Source: Pseudomonas sp. 5P_3.1_Bac2 (GTDB lineage Bacteria > Pseudomonadota > Gammaproteobacteria > Pseudomonadales > Pseudomonadaceae). Taken from it: a DNA stretch of 64,000 bases. The translations under genes and the position numbers were made by a program. Below the pieces are notes generated by a model. The model was given only the letters and a program-made list of their open reading frames with translations. It ran no database searches and was not told where the DNA came from. Where the stretch lies: NCBI RefSeq assembly GCF_025465995.1, contig NZ_JANLNY010000023.1, positions 186,001 through 250,000 on the forward strand, given 5' to 3'. This document shows positions 41,750 through 52,187 of this stretch, piece by piece. Numbering within the stretch: the stretch's first letter is position 1; each line of letters opens with the position of its first letter.

Positions 41750-42016
41750 TTAGCGCAACTGACTGTCTTTGCTGCCGCGCCGATTGTAGCCGCTGCTGTG
41801 CAGCTGCTGTCGATCGAGTTCTGCCTGGCACTGAATGCACAGGCGCACCCCCGGCACCGCCTGCTGGCGCGCCAAGGGAATCGGCGTGTGGCATTCCTCA
41901 CAGTGGCTCAAGCTCGCCCCGCTGGGCAGCTGGCTGCGTGCCCGGGCGATGGCATCTTCGATACTGCTGTCGATTTGCTCTTGGACTGCGCCGTCGCTGC
42001 TCCATCCACCGGCCAT
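41750..42016 (-). CDS. DksA/TraR-type zinc-finger protein, YbiI-like
   Basis: An 88-residue protein with a C4 DksA/TraR finger (CEECHTPIP...CIQC). It lacks the long coiled coil of DksA, matching the short YbiI group. It may act on RNA polymerase or be a small zinc protein; the function is not established. It lies between the decarboxylase and esterase genes, all on the minus strand. Confidence 0.88.
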   Translation of the reverse strand: MAGGWSSDGAVQEQIDSSIEDAIARARSQLPSGASLSHCEECHTPIPLARQQAVPGVRLCIQCQAELDRQQLHSSGYNRRGSKDSQLR

Positions 42017-42082
42017 GGCCTGCTCCTGTCAGCTGAGTGCTTTAGGTATGCAGGCTTGGCCGGAAAATTTCAAGGCCGCGGG

Positions 42083-42946
42083 CTATTCCTTGACGTTCAT
42101 ATACTCGCTAGCCCACTCCCGGTATTCATCGGGCAGGCTGTATTTGAGCGCCAGTTGCGAGGCAGTCAGGTCGCTGGCATCGACCCCGCGCTGTTCGCGC
42201 AGGCAATCGTAGGTAGCCTTGATCGCCGCAAAATAAGCGGCATGGCCGTTGACCACAATGCGCACGCCAAGGCTGGCCAGACGTTCTTTGTCATTCAGCT
42301 TGGGATTGCCGTAGGTCACCAGCATCAAGGGGATGCCCAACGGCGCGGCGATTTGTTGCAGATGGGCGAAGTCTTCGACCCCCACCAAACAAATGGCATC
42401 GGCGCCGGCCTCCTGATACGCCAAAGCGCGGCGAATCACCTCAGCGGTGTCCAGTACCCCGGCATGGGTGCGGGCGATGATGGCGAAGTCCGGATCGACC
42501 CGCGCCTCCAGCGCTGCGCGGATTTTGCCGACGCCTTCGTCAATGCTGATCAAGTCCGTCGATTTGCGCCCAAACTGCGCCGGCAGCAAGGTGTCTTCGA
42601 TGGTCAGCGCGGCGATCCCCGCGCGCTCCAGCTCCACCACCGTACGCATCACATTGAGCGCGTTGCCATAACCGTGGTCGGCATCGGCGATCACCGGCAG
42701 ACGGCTGACACGGCCAATACGGGTAGCCTGCTCGACGAATTCACTGAGGGTGATCAGGGCGAAGTCTGGCGCGGCCAAAACTTGTAGTGAAGCTACAGAA
42801 CCACCCAAAATCCCGACTTCAAAGCCAAGATCGGCAGCAATTCGCGCCGCCATGGGATCAAACACAGATGCCGTAAAATAACAGGATTTAGCTGCAAGAA
42901 GTTCGCGAAGTTGCGCACGAAGCTGATGATGAGAAGCTCTTTGCAT
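42083..42946 (-). CDS. Oxaloacetate decarboxylase (PEP mutase/isocitrate lyase superfamily)
   Basis: A 287-residue TIM-barrel enzyme nearly identical in motif pattern to PA4872, a structurally characterised oxaloacetate decarboxylase ([43 protein letters not shown] for metal binding; [12 protein letters not shown]). The start at 42946 ([10 protein letters not shown]) fits the family; an ATG 12 bases upstream is possible. Converts oxaloacetate to pyruvate and CO2. Confidence 0.93.
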   Translation of the reverse strand: MQRASHHQLRAQLRELLAAKSCYFTASVFDPMAARIAADLGFEVGILGGSVASLQVLAAPDFALITLSEFVEQATRIGRVSRLPVIADADHGYGNALNVMRTVVELERAGIAALTIEDTLLPAQFGRKSTDLISIDEGVGKIRAALEARVDPDFAIIARTHAGVLDTAEVIRRALAYQEAGADAICLVGVEDFAHLQQIAAPLGIPLMLVTYGNPKLNDKERLASLGVRIVVNGHAAYFAAIKATYDCLREQRGVDASDLTASQLALKYSLPDEYREWASEYMNVKE

Positions 42947-43074
42947 GAAATGCACCATAAGTCATGGTCGGTTCTGATGAGCAATTATGTAGCAAAACTA
43001 CAAAATCAACCAGACAGTCAGCTTTTATTCTGCAGCAGCAACCTTTCACCCAGCTTTAGCCCGCGCCATACCGC

Positions 43075-43902
43075 TCAGCGCGCCAACTGCCCCACGGGCA
43101 ACGGCACGGCCTCTGGCTCCACCAACCATTGATGGTGAATACGCGCCAAAGTGCCGTCTTCGATCAAGCCTTGCAGCGCCATTTGCCAGCGCTGCACCAC
43201 GGCCGTATCGGTGCCTTTGGAAAAAGCGATATAGCTGTTGTTGTCGATAAAGGTGAACTGCAACTCGACATCCGCGCTGCGCATGCCCTGCTGCGCCAGC
43301 ATCTCTTCCAGCACCATGTTATTGGCCACCAACACCGCAATGCGCCCGTACTTAAACATGCGCACCATATGCTGCGGGGTCGGCACTCCATACAGACCGC
43401 GCACGCCCATTTCGCTGAGGTACTCATAGGAGTACCACTGCTTGGGCACCGCGATGGTGCCTAGGCGTTCGACATCTGCAAGGCTGCGCAGTTGCAGGCC
43501 ACTGCCACGCCGGGTGTAAATCCCGGTCTCGCCCAAAGTGATCGGCCCCACCCACTGAAACAAGGCTTCCCGCCGTGGCGTGCGCACGGTGGCGAACAGC
43601 GCGGTGTTGGCTTCGTGCTGGGCGCGGTAATAACCCCGCGTCCAGGGCATGATTTCGATCTTGGCGGCATCGCCGGTGCGCTTCATCAGTTGCTCAACCA
43701 CATTAACCGCCATGCCCGTGGGCTTGCCGTTATCCATGTAGCTGAGTGGACGATAGTCCTCGGTCAGCATCTGCAGCTCAGCCGCCAAGGCAGAACGCGC
43801 CACCAACAGACAAACGCACATGAGCAACCAGGCGCCACGGGTACGCCCTAGGTGTTGCGCTGATGATTTGCTTGCAACCATTCGCACCCTCCCCAACCGC
43901 AC
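43075..43902 (-). CDS. Orphan periplasmic amino-acid-type substrate-binding protein
   Basis: A 275-residue SBP_bac_3-like protein with a signal peptide (WLLMCVCLLVARSALAAELQ) and the lobes LTEDYRPLSYMDNGKPTGMAVNVVEQLM and FTFIDNNSYIAFSKGTDTAVVQRW. The start could be 43902 or the ATG 21 bases in. No permease or ATPase is adjacent, so it may serve as a sensor partner or feed a distant transporter. It is divergent from the next gene across 243 bp. Confidence 0.85.
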   Translation of the reverse strand: MRLGRVRMVASKSSAQHLGRTRGAWLLMCVCLLVARSALAAELQMLTEDYRPLSYMDNGKPTGMAVNVVEQLMKRTGDAAKIEIMPWTRGYYRAQHEANTALFATVRTPRREALFQWVGPITLGETGIYTRRGSGLQLRSLADVERLGTIAVPKQWYSYEYLSEMGVRGLYGVPTPQHMVRMFKYGRIAVLVANNMVLEEMLAQQGMRSADVELQFTFIDNNSYIAFSKGTDTAVVQRWQMALQGLIEDGTLARIHHQWLVEPEAVPLPVGQLAR

Positions 43903-44145
43903 AGCGGTGCCAGTGTTAGGCGATAACCAGAGTGCGCCGGTGATACGCCACGCACGTGTTGATTCACCACCTTAGCACCCGGTCACTGCCGTCACAGTTT
44001 TACCGCCTAATAATGACTCAACCGAACCGCAGACCTTCTAATGAGTCATAACACGGCAAAAAAATACCCCTGATACTGACGGCTGGGCTGGTAGCCACGC
44101 CTCAGGCAGGCGATGATCACGCCTCTATCCAACAGCCTGAAGAAC

Positions 44146-44874
44146 ATGACCGACACCACCCACAGCACCCCGCCCACGCATAAACCTCGCCCGATGATCG
44201 ATCTGCTGATCAGTATCCTGATCCCCTCGCTGATCCTCATGAAGCTTAGCGGCGAACACAGACTTGGGGCTGATGGCGCCTTGATCCTGGCGCTGGCATT
44301 CCCCTTGGGCTGGGGCTGCTTCGAGTTGCTGAAGTACCGCAAGTTCAACTTTATTGCCCTACTGGGTTTAGTCAGCGTGCTACTGACTGGCGGTATTGGC
44401 TTGCTCAAGCTGGACAACCAGTGGCTGGCGATTAAAGAAGCGACCATTCCCGGCCTGATCGGCATCGCCGTGCTGGTTTCGACCCGCACCCGCTACCCAC
44501 TGATTCGCACCATGCTCTATAACAAGTCAGTGCTCAACGTCGACAAAATCCAGCAGCGCTTAACCGAAGGCGGCAATAGCCAGCTGTTTGATAGCCGCCT
44601 ACTTAAAGCCACCTATTGGCTGAGCGCCACCTTCTTTTTCTCTTCGGCGATGAACTACGCCCTGGCCAAGTGGATTGTGCACAGCCCGGCCGGCAGTGAA
44701 GCCTTTAACGAAGAGCTGGGGCGCATGAACCTGCTGAGTTACCCGATGATCGCCATCCCGTCGATGATCATGCTGATGGCGATCTTCTATTACCTCTGGC
44801 GCACCATCCACAATCTCACCGGGCTTAAGCTCGAAGAGGTATTGGCCAACATGCCACAGGACAAGCAACCGTAA
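44146..44874 (+). CDS. VC0807-family integral membrane protein
   Basis: A 242-residue protein with about six membrane helices (MIDLLISILIPSLILMKLSG; LILALAFPLGWGCFELL; FIALLGLVSVLLTGGIGLL; LLKATYWLSATFFFSSAMNYAL). It resembles the VC0807 group of unknown function. The start at 44146 (MTDTTHSTPP) is preferred over an ATG 33 bases upstream. An ATGACTC/GAGTCAT inverted repeat (44013-44049) lies in its upstream region and may be regulatory. The next gene follows after 12 bp. Confidence 0.82.
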   Translation: MTDTTHSTPPTHKPRPMIDLLISILIPSLILMKLSGEHRLGADGALILALAFPLGWGCFELLKYRKFNFIALLGLVSVLLTGGIGLLKLDNQWLAIKEATIPGLIGIAVLVSTRTRYPLIRTMLYNKSVLNVDKIQQRLTEGGNSQLFDSRLLKATYWLSATFFFSSAMNYALAKWIVHSPAGSEAFNEELGRMNLLSYPMIAIPSMIMLMAIFYYLWRTIHNLTGLKLEEVLANMPQDKQP

Positions 44875-44886
44875 AGCCAGCAAGCG

Positions 44887-45324
44887 GTGTCCAGCCTAAG
44901 CGCCTACCTTGGCCTGTTCTTTAGCGCCCTGATTGCCGCCAGCCTGCTTCCCGCTCAGTCGGAAGCGGTGCTGGTGGCTTTACTGCTAGACGGCAGTTAT
45001 TGGCCCTGGGGCCTGCTGATGGTCGCCAGCCTCGGCAATATCCTCGGCTCACTGCTTAACTGGCTGCTGGGACGTTACCTTGAACACTTTCGTCAGCGCC
45101 GCTGGTTTCCCGTCAGCGAAGCGCGCTTAATCCAAGCGCAACGCTGGTATCGGCGCTACGGCCGGTGGAGTTTACTGTTCAGCTGGCTGCCGCTTATCGG
45201 TGACCCGCTCACCTTAGTTGCCGGGATCATGGGTGAGCGCTTGTGGCTGTTTCTAATCTTGGTCAGCGTGGCGAAAACCGCCCGCTACCTGGTGCTGATG
45301 TTTATTACCTTAGGCCTGACATGA
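44887..45324 (+). CDS. YqaA-family (DedA/SNARE-associated) membrane protein
   Basis: A 145-residue protein starting at GTG (VSSLSAYLGLFFSALIAASLLPAQSEAVLVALL), with the GxxxG-rich SNARE-associated core (LGNILGSLLNWLLGRYL; FSWLPLIGDPLTLVAGIM). YqaA-like proteins are short DedA relatives linked to membrane homeostasis. Probably co-transcribed with the preceding gene. The 255 bp to the next gene show nothing recognisable. Confidence 0.87.
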   Translation: MSSLSAYLGLFFSALIAASLLPAQSEAVLVALLLDGSYWPWGLLMVASLGNILGSLLNWLLGRYLEHFRQRRWFPVSEARLIQAQRWYRRYGRWSLLFSWLPLIGDPLTLVAGIMGERLWLFLILVSVAKTARYLVLMFITLGLT

Positions 45325-45579
45325 GTCAATTGATTGCTGCGAATACATACTCAGTTACGCCCTTAGCGAGCTTTGAGGTTGAGCATCCGCCGCGTCTCCG
45401 GGATACTGCGCGCCTCGCACTGCCATGCAGCAGGCGATTAGCGCGTGCAACCACTGCACTCATACCGCTCAAGGCTGACCAAACTGGCCCAGTCTTAAGC
45501 CATTATCGTCAAGCCAAGGGACATTACATGCCCAAGCAGTGCGCAGAGGCCGTCGTAGGTTGAAGGAGTTACGCCAGCT

Positions 45580-46557
45580 ATGAAACGGAGCGATCTAATC
45601 TGGACCCTCGTGGGTCTTGGAGCCGTTCTACTGTCGTGCTACCTGCTCTACCACGAAGTACGTAACATCTCTTTGCACGAAATCGCCGACAGCTTGAAGG
45701 CCATCCCGCACCTCAACTGGTTGCTGGCCGCTGGCGCGACGATCGGCGCTTACTGGGCCCTGGCCTGGTACGACCGCATCGCCCTCTCACACTTGGGCAA
45801 ACACATTCCCTGGCGCTTTATCAGCCTGTGCTCGTTCACCACCTACGCCCTGGCCCACAATATCGGCGCCTCGGTTTTTTCTGGCGCCTTGGTGCGCTAT
45901 CGCGCCTACAGCACTAAGGGCCTGACCCCGCAAGAAATCGGCCTGCTGATCTTCTTCTGCTCCTTTACCTTCGCCTTGGGCGGGATTCTCTCTGGCGGCT
46001 GCGTGCTGTTGTTCCAGCCCGACCTGATCCACCGCCTGGCCAATGTCTCACCGCTGCTGTCGCAGGTGATCGGCAGTCTGATGCTGCTGTTCGTGGCGCT
46101 ATATATCTTAGGTTCTTGGCGGCAATTTAAGCCCTGGAGCTGGGGCAAGCTGTATATCGAGTACCCGCGCCTGAAAGTGGTGGTACGCCAGTTGGTCACC
46201 GGCCCTCTGGAGCTGGCCTGCGCCGCGGCGATCATCTACTTCGCCCTGCCGCAAGAGACTAACCCCGGCTATATCGTGGTGTTTGGCGTGTTCCTCGCCT
46301 CGTTCAGCCTCGCCCTGCTGTCCCACGCCCCCGGCGGTCTCGGCGTGCTGGAGGTGACCTTCCTCGCCGCCATGCCGGATATCCCGACCTCCGATGTGCT
46401 GGCGGCGCTGATCGTATTCCGCTTCTTCTACCTACTGCTGCCGTTCGCCTTATCGCTTCTCGTCGTGATTGGCTTTGAGTGGTCGCAGTGGCAAACGCGC
46501 AAGGCGGCAGCCGCTGGGCCGCTCGCCGCGCAAGACAGCCAAGATAAGCGCGACTAG
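45580..46557 (+). CDS. UPF0104/YbhN-like lysylphosphatidylglycerol-synthase-TM protein
   Basis: A 325-residue protein with about eight membrane helices and the family signatures HNIGASVFSGALVRYRAYSTKGL and SHAPGGLGVLEVTFLAAMP. It corresponds to the flippase-like part of MprF without the synthase domain. A GAAGGAG site precedes the ATG. The specific lipid role is unknown. Confidence 0.88.
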   Translation: MKRSDLIWTLVGLGAVLLSCYLLYHEVRNISLHEIADSLKAIPHLNWLLAAGATIGAYWALAWYDRIALSHLGKHIPWRFISLCSFTTYALAHNIGASVFSGALVRYRAYSTKGLTPQEIGLLIFFCSFTFALGGILSGGCVLLFQPDLIHRLANVSPLLSQVIGSLMLLFVALYILGSWRQFKPWSWGKLYIEYPRLKVVVRQLVTGPLELACAAAIIYFALPQETNPGYIVVFGVFLASFSLALLSHAPGGLGVLEVTFLAAMPDIPTSDVLAALIVFRFFYLLLPFALSLLVVIGFEWSQWQTRKAAAAGPLAAQDSQDKRD

Positions 46558-46620
46558 AGGCAGCATTACGCACGCCACTGGCATAGAATGCGCGGCCGTT
46601 TTTCAGGAACAGCGCGCAGC

Positions 46621-47886
46621 ATGACCCTCACCACCCCCGCCCGCGCCTGCGGCATCGACTTTGGCACCTCCAACTCCACCGTCGGCTGGCTGCGCCCCGG
46701 CGCGGACACCCTGCTTGCACTGGAGGACGGCAAAATCACCCTGCCGTCGGTGGTCTTCTTCAACCTCGAAGAACACCGTCCGGTATATGGCCGCCTGGCC
46801 CTGCAGGAGTATCTAGAAGGCTACGAAGGACGCCTGATGCGCTCCTTGAAGAGCTTGCTGGGCAGCAAACTGCTGAAAAGCGAAACCACCGTTCTCGGCA
46901 GCTCCCTGCCGTTTCGCGACCTGCTCGGTTTCTTTATCGGCGAGCTGAAAAACCGCGCGGAAGCCATCGCCGGCCGCCCCTTCGAGCAGGTTGTCCTGGG
47001 CCGCCCGGTGTTTTTCGTCGATGACGATCCGCTCGCCGACCAAGAGGCTGAAAACACCCTGGTCGCCGTGGCACACAAACTCGGCTTTAAGGATGTGTCG
47101 TTCCAGTACGAGCCCATCGCTGCCGCCTTCGACTATGAGTCCGGCATTAGCGGCGAAGAGCTGGTGCTGATTGTCGACATCGGCGGTGGTACTTCCGACT
47201 TCTCCCTGCTGCGCCTAGCACCTGAACGGCGCATGCAGGCCGACCGGCAGAACGACATCCTCGCCACCGGCGGTGTGCATATCGGCGGTACCGACTTCGA
47301 CAAACAGCTGTCCCTGGCCGGGGTCATGCCGCTGTTTGGCTACGGCAGCCGGATGAAAAGCGACGCACCAATGCCCACCAGCAGCCATCTCAACCTGGCC
47401 ACCTGGCACACCATCAACGCGGTGTACTCGGCGCAGTCGCAACGTCAGCTGCAAAGCATGCGCTACGACATCGTCGACCCCACAGGCATCGATCGCCTGT
47501 GCAAGCTGATTGAGCGTCGCGAAGGCCACTGGCTGGCCATGGAAGTCGAGGAAAGCAAGATTGTCCTGACTGAGCAGGAGCAGCGCAGTATCGATCTAAG
47601 TCGTATCGAGGCGGGCCTGAGTGCCGAGCTGAGCCGCAACCTGTTTGAAAACGCCATCGAGCCGCTGCTGGAGCGCGTACGCGGCAGCGTCAGCCAGTTG
47701 CTCAACGACGCAGGCGTTAGCGTCGGGCAGGTCCATACGGTGTTCTTCACCGGCGGCTCCAGCGGCATCCCCGCCCTGCGCCAGAGCGTAGCGGCCATGC
47801 TGCCCAACGCCCGCCACGTCGAAGGCAACACCTTCGGCAGCATTGGCAGCGGCCTGGCTATCGAAGCCCATAAACGCTACGGCTAA
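46621..47886 (+). CDS. yegD: Hsp70-family protein, YegD-like
   Basis: A 421-residue actin/Hsp70 ATPase domain without a substrate-binding domain. The phosphate loops are GIDFGTSNSTVGW and LIVDIGGGTSDFSLL, and the adenosine motif FFTGGSSGIPALRQ. This matches YegD, a chaperone-like protein of unknown client. The start at 46621 gives the family N-terminus; an in-frame ATG 33 bases upstream is not conserved. Confidence 0.92.
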   Translation: MTLTTPARACGIDFGTSNSTVGWLRPGADTLLALEDGKITLPSVVFFNLEEHRPVYGRLALQEYLEGYEGRLMRSLKSLLGSKLLKSETTVLGSSLPFRDLLGFFIGELKNRAEAIAGRPFEQVVLGRPVFFVDDDPLADQEAENTLVAVAHKLGFKDVSFQYEPIAAAFDYESGISGEELVLIVDIGGGTSDFSLLRLAPERRMQADRQNDILATGGVHIGGTDFDKQLSLAGVMPLFGYGSRMKSDAPMPTSSHLNLATWHTINAVYSAQSQRQLQSMRYDIVDPTGIDRLCKLIERREGHWLAMEVEESKIVLTEQEQRSIDLSRIEAGLSAELSRNLFENAIEPLLERVRGSVSQLLNDAGVSVGQVHTVFFTGGSSGIPALRQSVAAMLPNARHVEGNTFGSIGSGLAIEAHKRYG

Positions 47887-48090
47887 CCCCTGCCTAGCCC
47901 ACCCCGGCACCAACAGCGCCGGTGGTGGGCGCCCAGAAAACTCTGAAAACACGACCCCGGGCACCACTTGCTGACGGGGCAACAGGCGCGCGCCGAAAAA
48001 ACCTCAGCAACCCGTCTATCTCGGGACCTAGCGCTTTGCTAGCATGGCCCACCCAATTCGGGTGGACAGACAAGGAAGTTTGGAGAATCT

Positions 48091-48600
48091 ATGAAGGCTT
48101 TACTCAAGTGGATCCTGATCATCATCGGCGCCCTGATCGTCATCAGCATCATTGGCAACGCGCTCAAATCCCCCGAGCAGAAGGCTGCTGATCAAGCCGC
48201 CTTGCAACAGCGCCAGTTGCAGCAACAACAAGAAAAGGCCGCGCAACAACAAGCCCAAGTCGCCGCCGAGCAACAAGCCCTGGCTGCCCTGCCTGTCATC
48301 ACCGCCCAAACCCTAGCCTCGGCCTATGAGGCCAACACCGTAGCGGCTGATGCGCGCTTTAAGAATAAGCGCTTTAAAGTCAGCGGCACCGTGGTCGACA
48401 TCAACACCGACTTTGCCGGTAACCCCTATGTGACCTTACGCGGCGCAGCCAACCAGTTCCTCGAACCACAGTTCAGCTTCGATAAGTCGGCGCTGGAGCA
48501 ACTGGCTCAGCTCAAACAAGGCAGCAAAGTGACCCTGCTGTGCACCGGCAATGGCGATATCGCCAAGGTGCCCATGTCGGGCGAATGCAGCCTGCTGTAA
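48091..48600 (+). CDS. Membrane-anchored OB-fold (tRNA_anti-like) protein
   Basis: A 169-residue protein with an N-terminal transmembrane helix (LLKWILIIIGALIVISIIGNAL), a Gln/Ala-rich coiled coil (about 30-68), and a C-terminal OB fold of the tRNA_anti-like type (FKVSGTVVDINTDFAGNPYVTLRG...VTLLCTGNGDIAKVPMSGECSLL). The extracytoplasmic side is likely for the domain. Function unknown. A bidirectional terminator follows. Confidence 0.8.
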   Translation: MKALLKWILIIIGALIVISIIGNALKSPEQKAADQAALQQRQLQQQQEKAAQQQAQVAAEQQALAALPVITAQTLASAYEANTVAADARFKNKRFKVSGTVVDINTDFAGNPYVTLRGAANQFLEPQFSFDKSALEQLAQLKQGSKVTLLCTGNGDIAKVPMSGECSLL

Positions 48601-48621
48601 GCAGCCACTTCGCAGCGCCAT

Positions 48622-48651
48622 AAAAAACGCCAGCATTTAGCTGGCGTTTTT
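48622..48651. terminator. Bidirectional terminator between OB-fold gene and ygiQ
   Basis: AAAAACGCCAGC, loop ATTTA, GCTGGCGTTTTT: a perfect 12-bp stem with A/T runs on both sides, serving the convergent genes. Confidence 0.9.
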
Positions 48652-48666
48652 GCTTAGCCGACCTGC

Positions 48667-50973
48667 TTAGCGCGGTGCGACGGGCTTCTTAGTCGGCTTT
48701 TGACTCTTACCCTTACCAGCCCCGGCACGCTCTTTAGCGGCCTGACGGTTGCGCGCTTCGGCCGCGGCCTTGGCTTGCTCGCGCTTATCCCAAGGCTTGC
48801 TGCCATCGCTGCCGCGCGGTGGCAAACCGGTGTGCTGGGTCAGAATCCGCGTAGTTTCCTTACCCACCTTCTTGCTGCCGACTGGCGTCGAGTTCTTACG
48901 TCGCGCGCTCTGGTAGCTGTCGGTTGCCGGCTGATGGGTCGGGATCAAATGCTGCTTACCGTTACCGATCAAATCGCCACGGCCCATACGCAGCAAGGCT
49001 TCACGCAACATCGGCCAGCCTTTGGGGTCGTGATAACGCAGAAAGGCTTTATGCAGGCGGCGCTGCGCCTCGCTCTTAACGATGGTCACGCCATCGCTCT
49101 TGTAAGTGACCTTACGCAGCGGGTTCTTACCTGAGTGATACATGGCCGTGGCGCTGGCCATTGGCGAAGGATAGAACGCCTGCACTTGGTCAGCACGGAA
49201 GCCATTGCCCTTGAGCCACAGCGCCAGGTTCATCATGTCTTCATCGGTGGTGCCGGGGTGCGCGGCAATGAAGTACGGGATCAGGTACTGCTCTTTGCCC
49301 GCCTCTTTGGAGAACTTCTCGAACATGCGCTTGAAGCGGTCGTAAGTACCAATGCCCGGCTTCATCATCTGATTCAGCGGGCCTTCCTCGGTGTGCTCCG
49401 GGGCAATCTTCAGGTAGCCGCCAACGTGGTGGGTGACCAGCTCTTTGACGTACTCAGGGGACTCCACCGCCAAGTCATAACGCAGCCCCGAGGCGATCAG
49501 GATTTTCTTCACCCCAGGCAATGCGCGAGCGCTGCGGTACAGCTGAATCAAGGCGGAGTGATCGGTGTTGAGGTTCGGGCAGATGCCGGGGAACACGCAA
49601 CTCGGCTTACGGCACGCGGACTCAATCTCCGGGCTCTTACAAGCGATGCGGTACATGTTCGCCGTTGGCCCGCCAAGGTCGGAGATCACCCCGGTAAAAC
49701 CGGGCACCTTGTCGCGAATTTCTTCGATCTCACGGATGATCGACTCTTCCGAGCGGTTCTGAATAATCCGCCCTTCGTGCTCTGTGATCGAGCAGAAGGT
49801 ACAGCCGCCGAAGCAGCCACGCATGATGTTGACCGAGAAGCGGATCATGTCGTAGGCCGGGATTTTCTCCTTGCCATACACCGGGTGCGGCACGCGCTGA
49901 TAAGGCATGCCGAATACGTAGTCCATCTCCTCGGTGCTCATGGGGATGGGCGGCGGGTTGAACCACACGTCCAGCTCACCATGCTTCTGCACCAAGGCGC
50001 GGGCGTTGCCCGGGTTGGTTTCCAGGTGCAGCACGCGGTTGGCGTGGGCATACAAGACAGGGTCGTTACGCACCTTTTCCATCGACGGCAGACGGATCAC
50101 CGTCTTGTCCCGGGTCATGCGCGGGCTTTCGAGGATCTGCACCACCTTGGCTTCGTTAGGATCGTCCTGCGGACCTTTCTCTTGCTCGATGGCACAGGCG
50201 GCGGTGTCTTGGGTGTTCACATAGGGGTTGATGATCTTATCAACCTTGCCCGGCCGGTCGATGCGGGTCGAGTCGACCTCGTACCAGCCCTTAGGCGTAT
50301 CACGGCGGATAAACGCGGTGCCGCGCACATCGGTGATGTTCTCGATGCTTTCGCCCCACGACAGACGCTGGGCCACTTCGACGATGGCGCGCTCGGCGTT
50401 GCCGTACAGCAGGATGTCGGCACTGGCGTCGATCAGGATCGAGTTACGCACCTTGTCCTGCCAGTAGTCGTAGTGAGCGATACGGCGCAGCGACGCCTCG
50501 ATGCCACCTAGCACAATCGGCACATTTTTATAGGCTTCTTTGCAACGCTGGCTGTACACCAGGCTGGCCCGATCCGGACGCTTACCGGCCACGCCACCTG
50601 GGGTGTAGGCGTCGTCGGAGCGGATCTTTTTATCCGCGGTGTAGCGGTTGATCATCGAGTCCATGTTGCCGGCGGCCACGCCAAAGAACAGATTGGGCTC
50701 ACCCAGCTGCATAAAGTCGTCTTTGGACTGCCAGTTCGGCTGCGCGATGATGCCCACGCGAAAGCCTTGAGCTTCGAGCAAGCGACCAATAATCGCCATG
50801 CCAAAGGACGGATGATCGACGTAAGCATCGCCGGTGACGATGATGATGTCGCAGCTGTCCCAACCCAGCTGATCCATCTCCGCCCGGCTCATGGGCAGGA
50901 ACGGCGCGGGGCCGAAGCATTCAGCCCAATACTTGGGGTAATCGAACAGCGGCTTGGCGACTTGCATGGACAT
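48667..50973 (-). CDS. ygiQ: YgiQ family radical SAM protein
   Basis: A 768-residue radical SAM protein. An N-terminal cobalamin-binding-like region ([24 protein letters not shown]) precedes the CFGGCTFC (CxxxCxxC) cluster motif at about residues 386-393; the C-terminus is basic and disordered. The start is 50973 ([10 protein letters not shown]) or an ATG two codons later; a longer frame upstream is not conserved. The reaction catalysed is not known. Confidence 0.94.
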   Translation of the reverse strand: MSMQVAKPLFDYPKYWAECFGPAPFLPMSRAEMDQLGWDSCDIIIVTGDAYVDHPSFGMAIIGRLLEAQGFRVGIIAQPNWQSKDDFMQLGEPNLFFGVAAGNMDSMINRYTADKKIRSDDAYTPGGVAGKRPDRASLVYSQRCKEAYKNVPIVLGGIEASLRRIAHYDYWQDKVRNSILIDASADILLYGNAERAIVEVAQRLSWGESIENITDVRGTAFIRRDTPKGWYEVDSTRIDRPGKVDKIINPYVNTQDTAACAIEQEKGPQDDPNEAKVVQILESPRMTRDKTVIRLPSMEKVRNDPVLYAHANRVLHLETNPGNARALVQKHGELDVWFNPPPIPMSTEEMDYVFGMPYQRVPHPVYGKEKIPAYDMIRFSVNIMRGCFGGCTFCSITEHEGRIIQNRSEESIIREIEEIRDKVPGFTGVISDLGGPTANMYRIACKSPEIESACRKPSCVFPGICPNLNTDHSALIQLYRSARALPGVKKILIASGLRYDLAVESPEYVKELVTHHVGGYLKIAPEHTEEGPLNQMMKPGIGTYDRFKRMFEKFSKEAGKEQYLIPYFIAAHPGTTDEDMMNLALWLKGNGFRADQVQAFYPSPMASATAMYHSGKNPLRKVTYKSDGVTIVKSEAQRRLHKAFLRYHDPKGWPMLREALLRMGRGDLIGNGKQHLIPTHQPATDSYQSARRKNSTPVGSKKVGKETTRILTQHTGLPPRGSDGSKPWDKREQAKAAAEARNRQAAKERAGAGKGKSQKPTKKPVAPR

Positions 50974-51191
50974 GGAGAGTGACCGGCGGTAACGAACAGG
51001 GATGGAAAAAAGCGGGCGCGCAATATAGCACAAATTTTAACCAAACCCGAGCGCTGCGCTAGGGTAAAGCTCGCGGCGCTCAGGCAAAGCCCTCCGCTTG
51101 CAAGTCAACGACCGACTGCGCGAGCGATAACCGCTGGGCTACCCCACGAGGCGGGCCGCTAGCGACCCGCCATATCGCCACAGGAGGCTGC

Positions 51192-52184
51192 CTAGCCTTG
51201 CGGCGTCAGTACCTCAGACATATGGTCTTGCAGACCGTCGCCATGACTGTCGCGCTGGTTGAGCAATTTATCGATGTCATGATGGGTTTCATCCAGATCC
51301 GGCGGGGTAATTTCCAGCACGCGGTTACGCCCACCTTCGGCCACCAGATAGGTGCCATGGTCGGTGGCGACCACCGACTGCGGCGCCTTGAGGAACGACA
51401 ACACGGTTTGCCGCTGACCATCGGCGCCGACCAGCAACAAGCTGGCGCGGTGGGTGGAGTCTTCACTGATCCACAGCCCACGGTTGTCACACAACATAAA
51501 GGCCGGCTTACTCAGATCACGCAACACCACCGGATCACTAGGCCCGTCACTGAGCTGATAGACCAAGCCGCGCTCCTTTTCGCTGTACAGCACGCGGCCG
51601 TCGCTGCAACGGGTAAGGGCCTCGGCTTCAGACAGGTTGTCGCGCAACACCGTCAGTTGCTGATCGCTCCAGCGATAGCGCAGCAAGCGGCCATTGCCCT
51701 TGCGATCCTCGATGGCATACAGATCCTTACCGTCATCCAGCAGCCCCTGCACCCCGGAGCCGCTAAACAGATCAACCACCTTGCCATCGCGCACCAGGCT
51801 TACGCCCTTGTTGTCGACCTCCTGGCTAAAGACCCAACCACCCTGCGCCGGGGTGATGCCATCCGGCTTGGATAGCTCGGCCAGCACCACCTTGCGCGAG
51901 CCATCCGCGGCGATGCGCAAGATGCTGCCCTTGCCGTCTTGCAGCTCCTGACTGACCAGCAACGAGCCGTCAGCCATCGGCAAAATCGAGGCGGCCCGCT
52001 GTACATTGTTGTACATCACCCGGTAGCTCCAGCCATTGCTCGCCTGCACCGGATAAAAGCTTTGCCACGCAAAGAACAACAGCGCCGCCACTACCACCGC
52101 GCCACAGGCCGCCACCAACAGGGCCAGCATGTAGCGCAAAGAACGGGACGCTGCCGAAGTTGTGGATACAGCTGCCTTACTCAT
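51192..52184 (-). CDS. Membrane-anchored NHL/SMP-30-like beta-propeller protein
   Basis: A 330-residue protein with an N-terminal transmembrane segment (YMLALLVAACGAVVVAALLFFAW) and about six blades of propeller sequence (GSLLVSQELQDGKGSILRIAADGS; GLWISEDSTHRASLLLVGADGQ; GTYLVAEGGRNRVLEI). Periplasmic location is likely. It begins 3 bp after the mntP stop, so it should be made from the manganese-riboswitch-controlled message. No catalytic residues are assigned; the function is unknown. A role in sensing or buffering manganese is speculation from context. Confidence 0.82.
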   Translation of the reverse strand: MSKAAVSTTSAASRSLRYMLALLVAACGAVVVAALLFFAWQSFYPVQASNGWSYRVMYNNVQRAASILPMADGSLLVSQELQDGKGSILRIAADGSRKVVLAELSKPDGITPAQGGWVFSQEVDNKGVSLVRDGKVVDLFSGSGVQGLLDDGKDLYAIEDRKGNGRLLRYRWSDQQLTVLRDNLSEAEALTRCSDGRVLYSEKERGLVYQLSDGPSDPVVLRDLSKPAFMLCDNRGLWISEDSTHRASLLLVGADGQRQTVLSFLKAPQSVVATDHGTYLVAEGGRNRVLEITPPDLDETHHDIDKLLNQRDSHGDGLQDHMSEVLTPQG

Positions 52185-52187
52185 GGC

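Noticed and set aside
41798..42787. 329-residue plus-strand frame over the oxaloacetate decarboxylase
   Set aside because: The minus strand encodes two clear proteins here; the plus frame has no domain or ribosome site.
48091..48600. OB-fold protein as a tRNA-binding enzyme
   Set aside because: The domain is membrane-anchored and probably extracytoplasmic; the family name reflects fold similarity, not tRNA binding.
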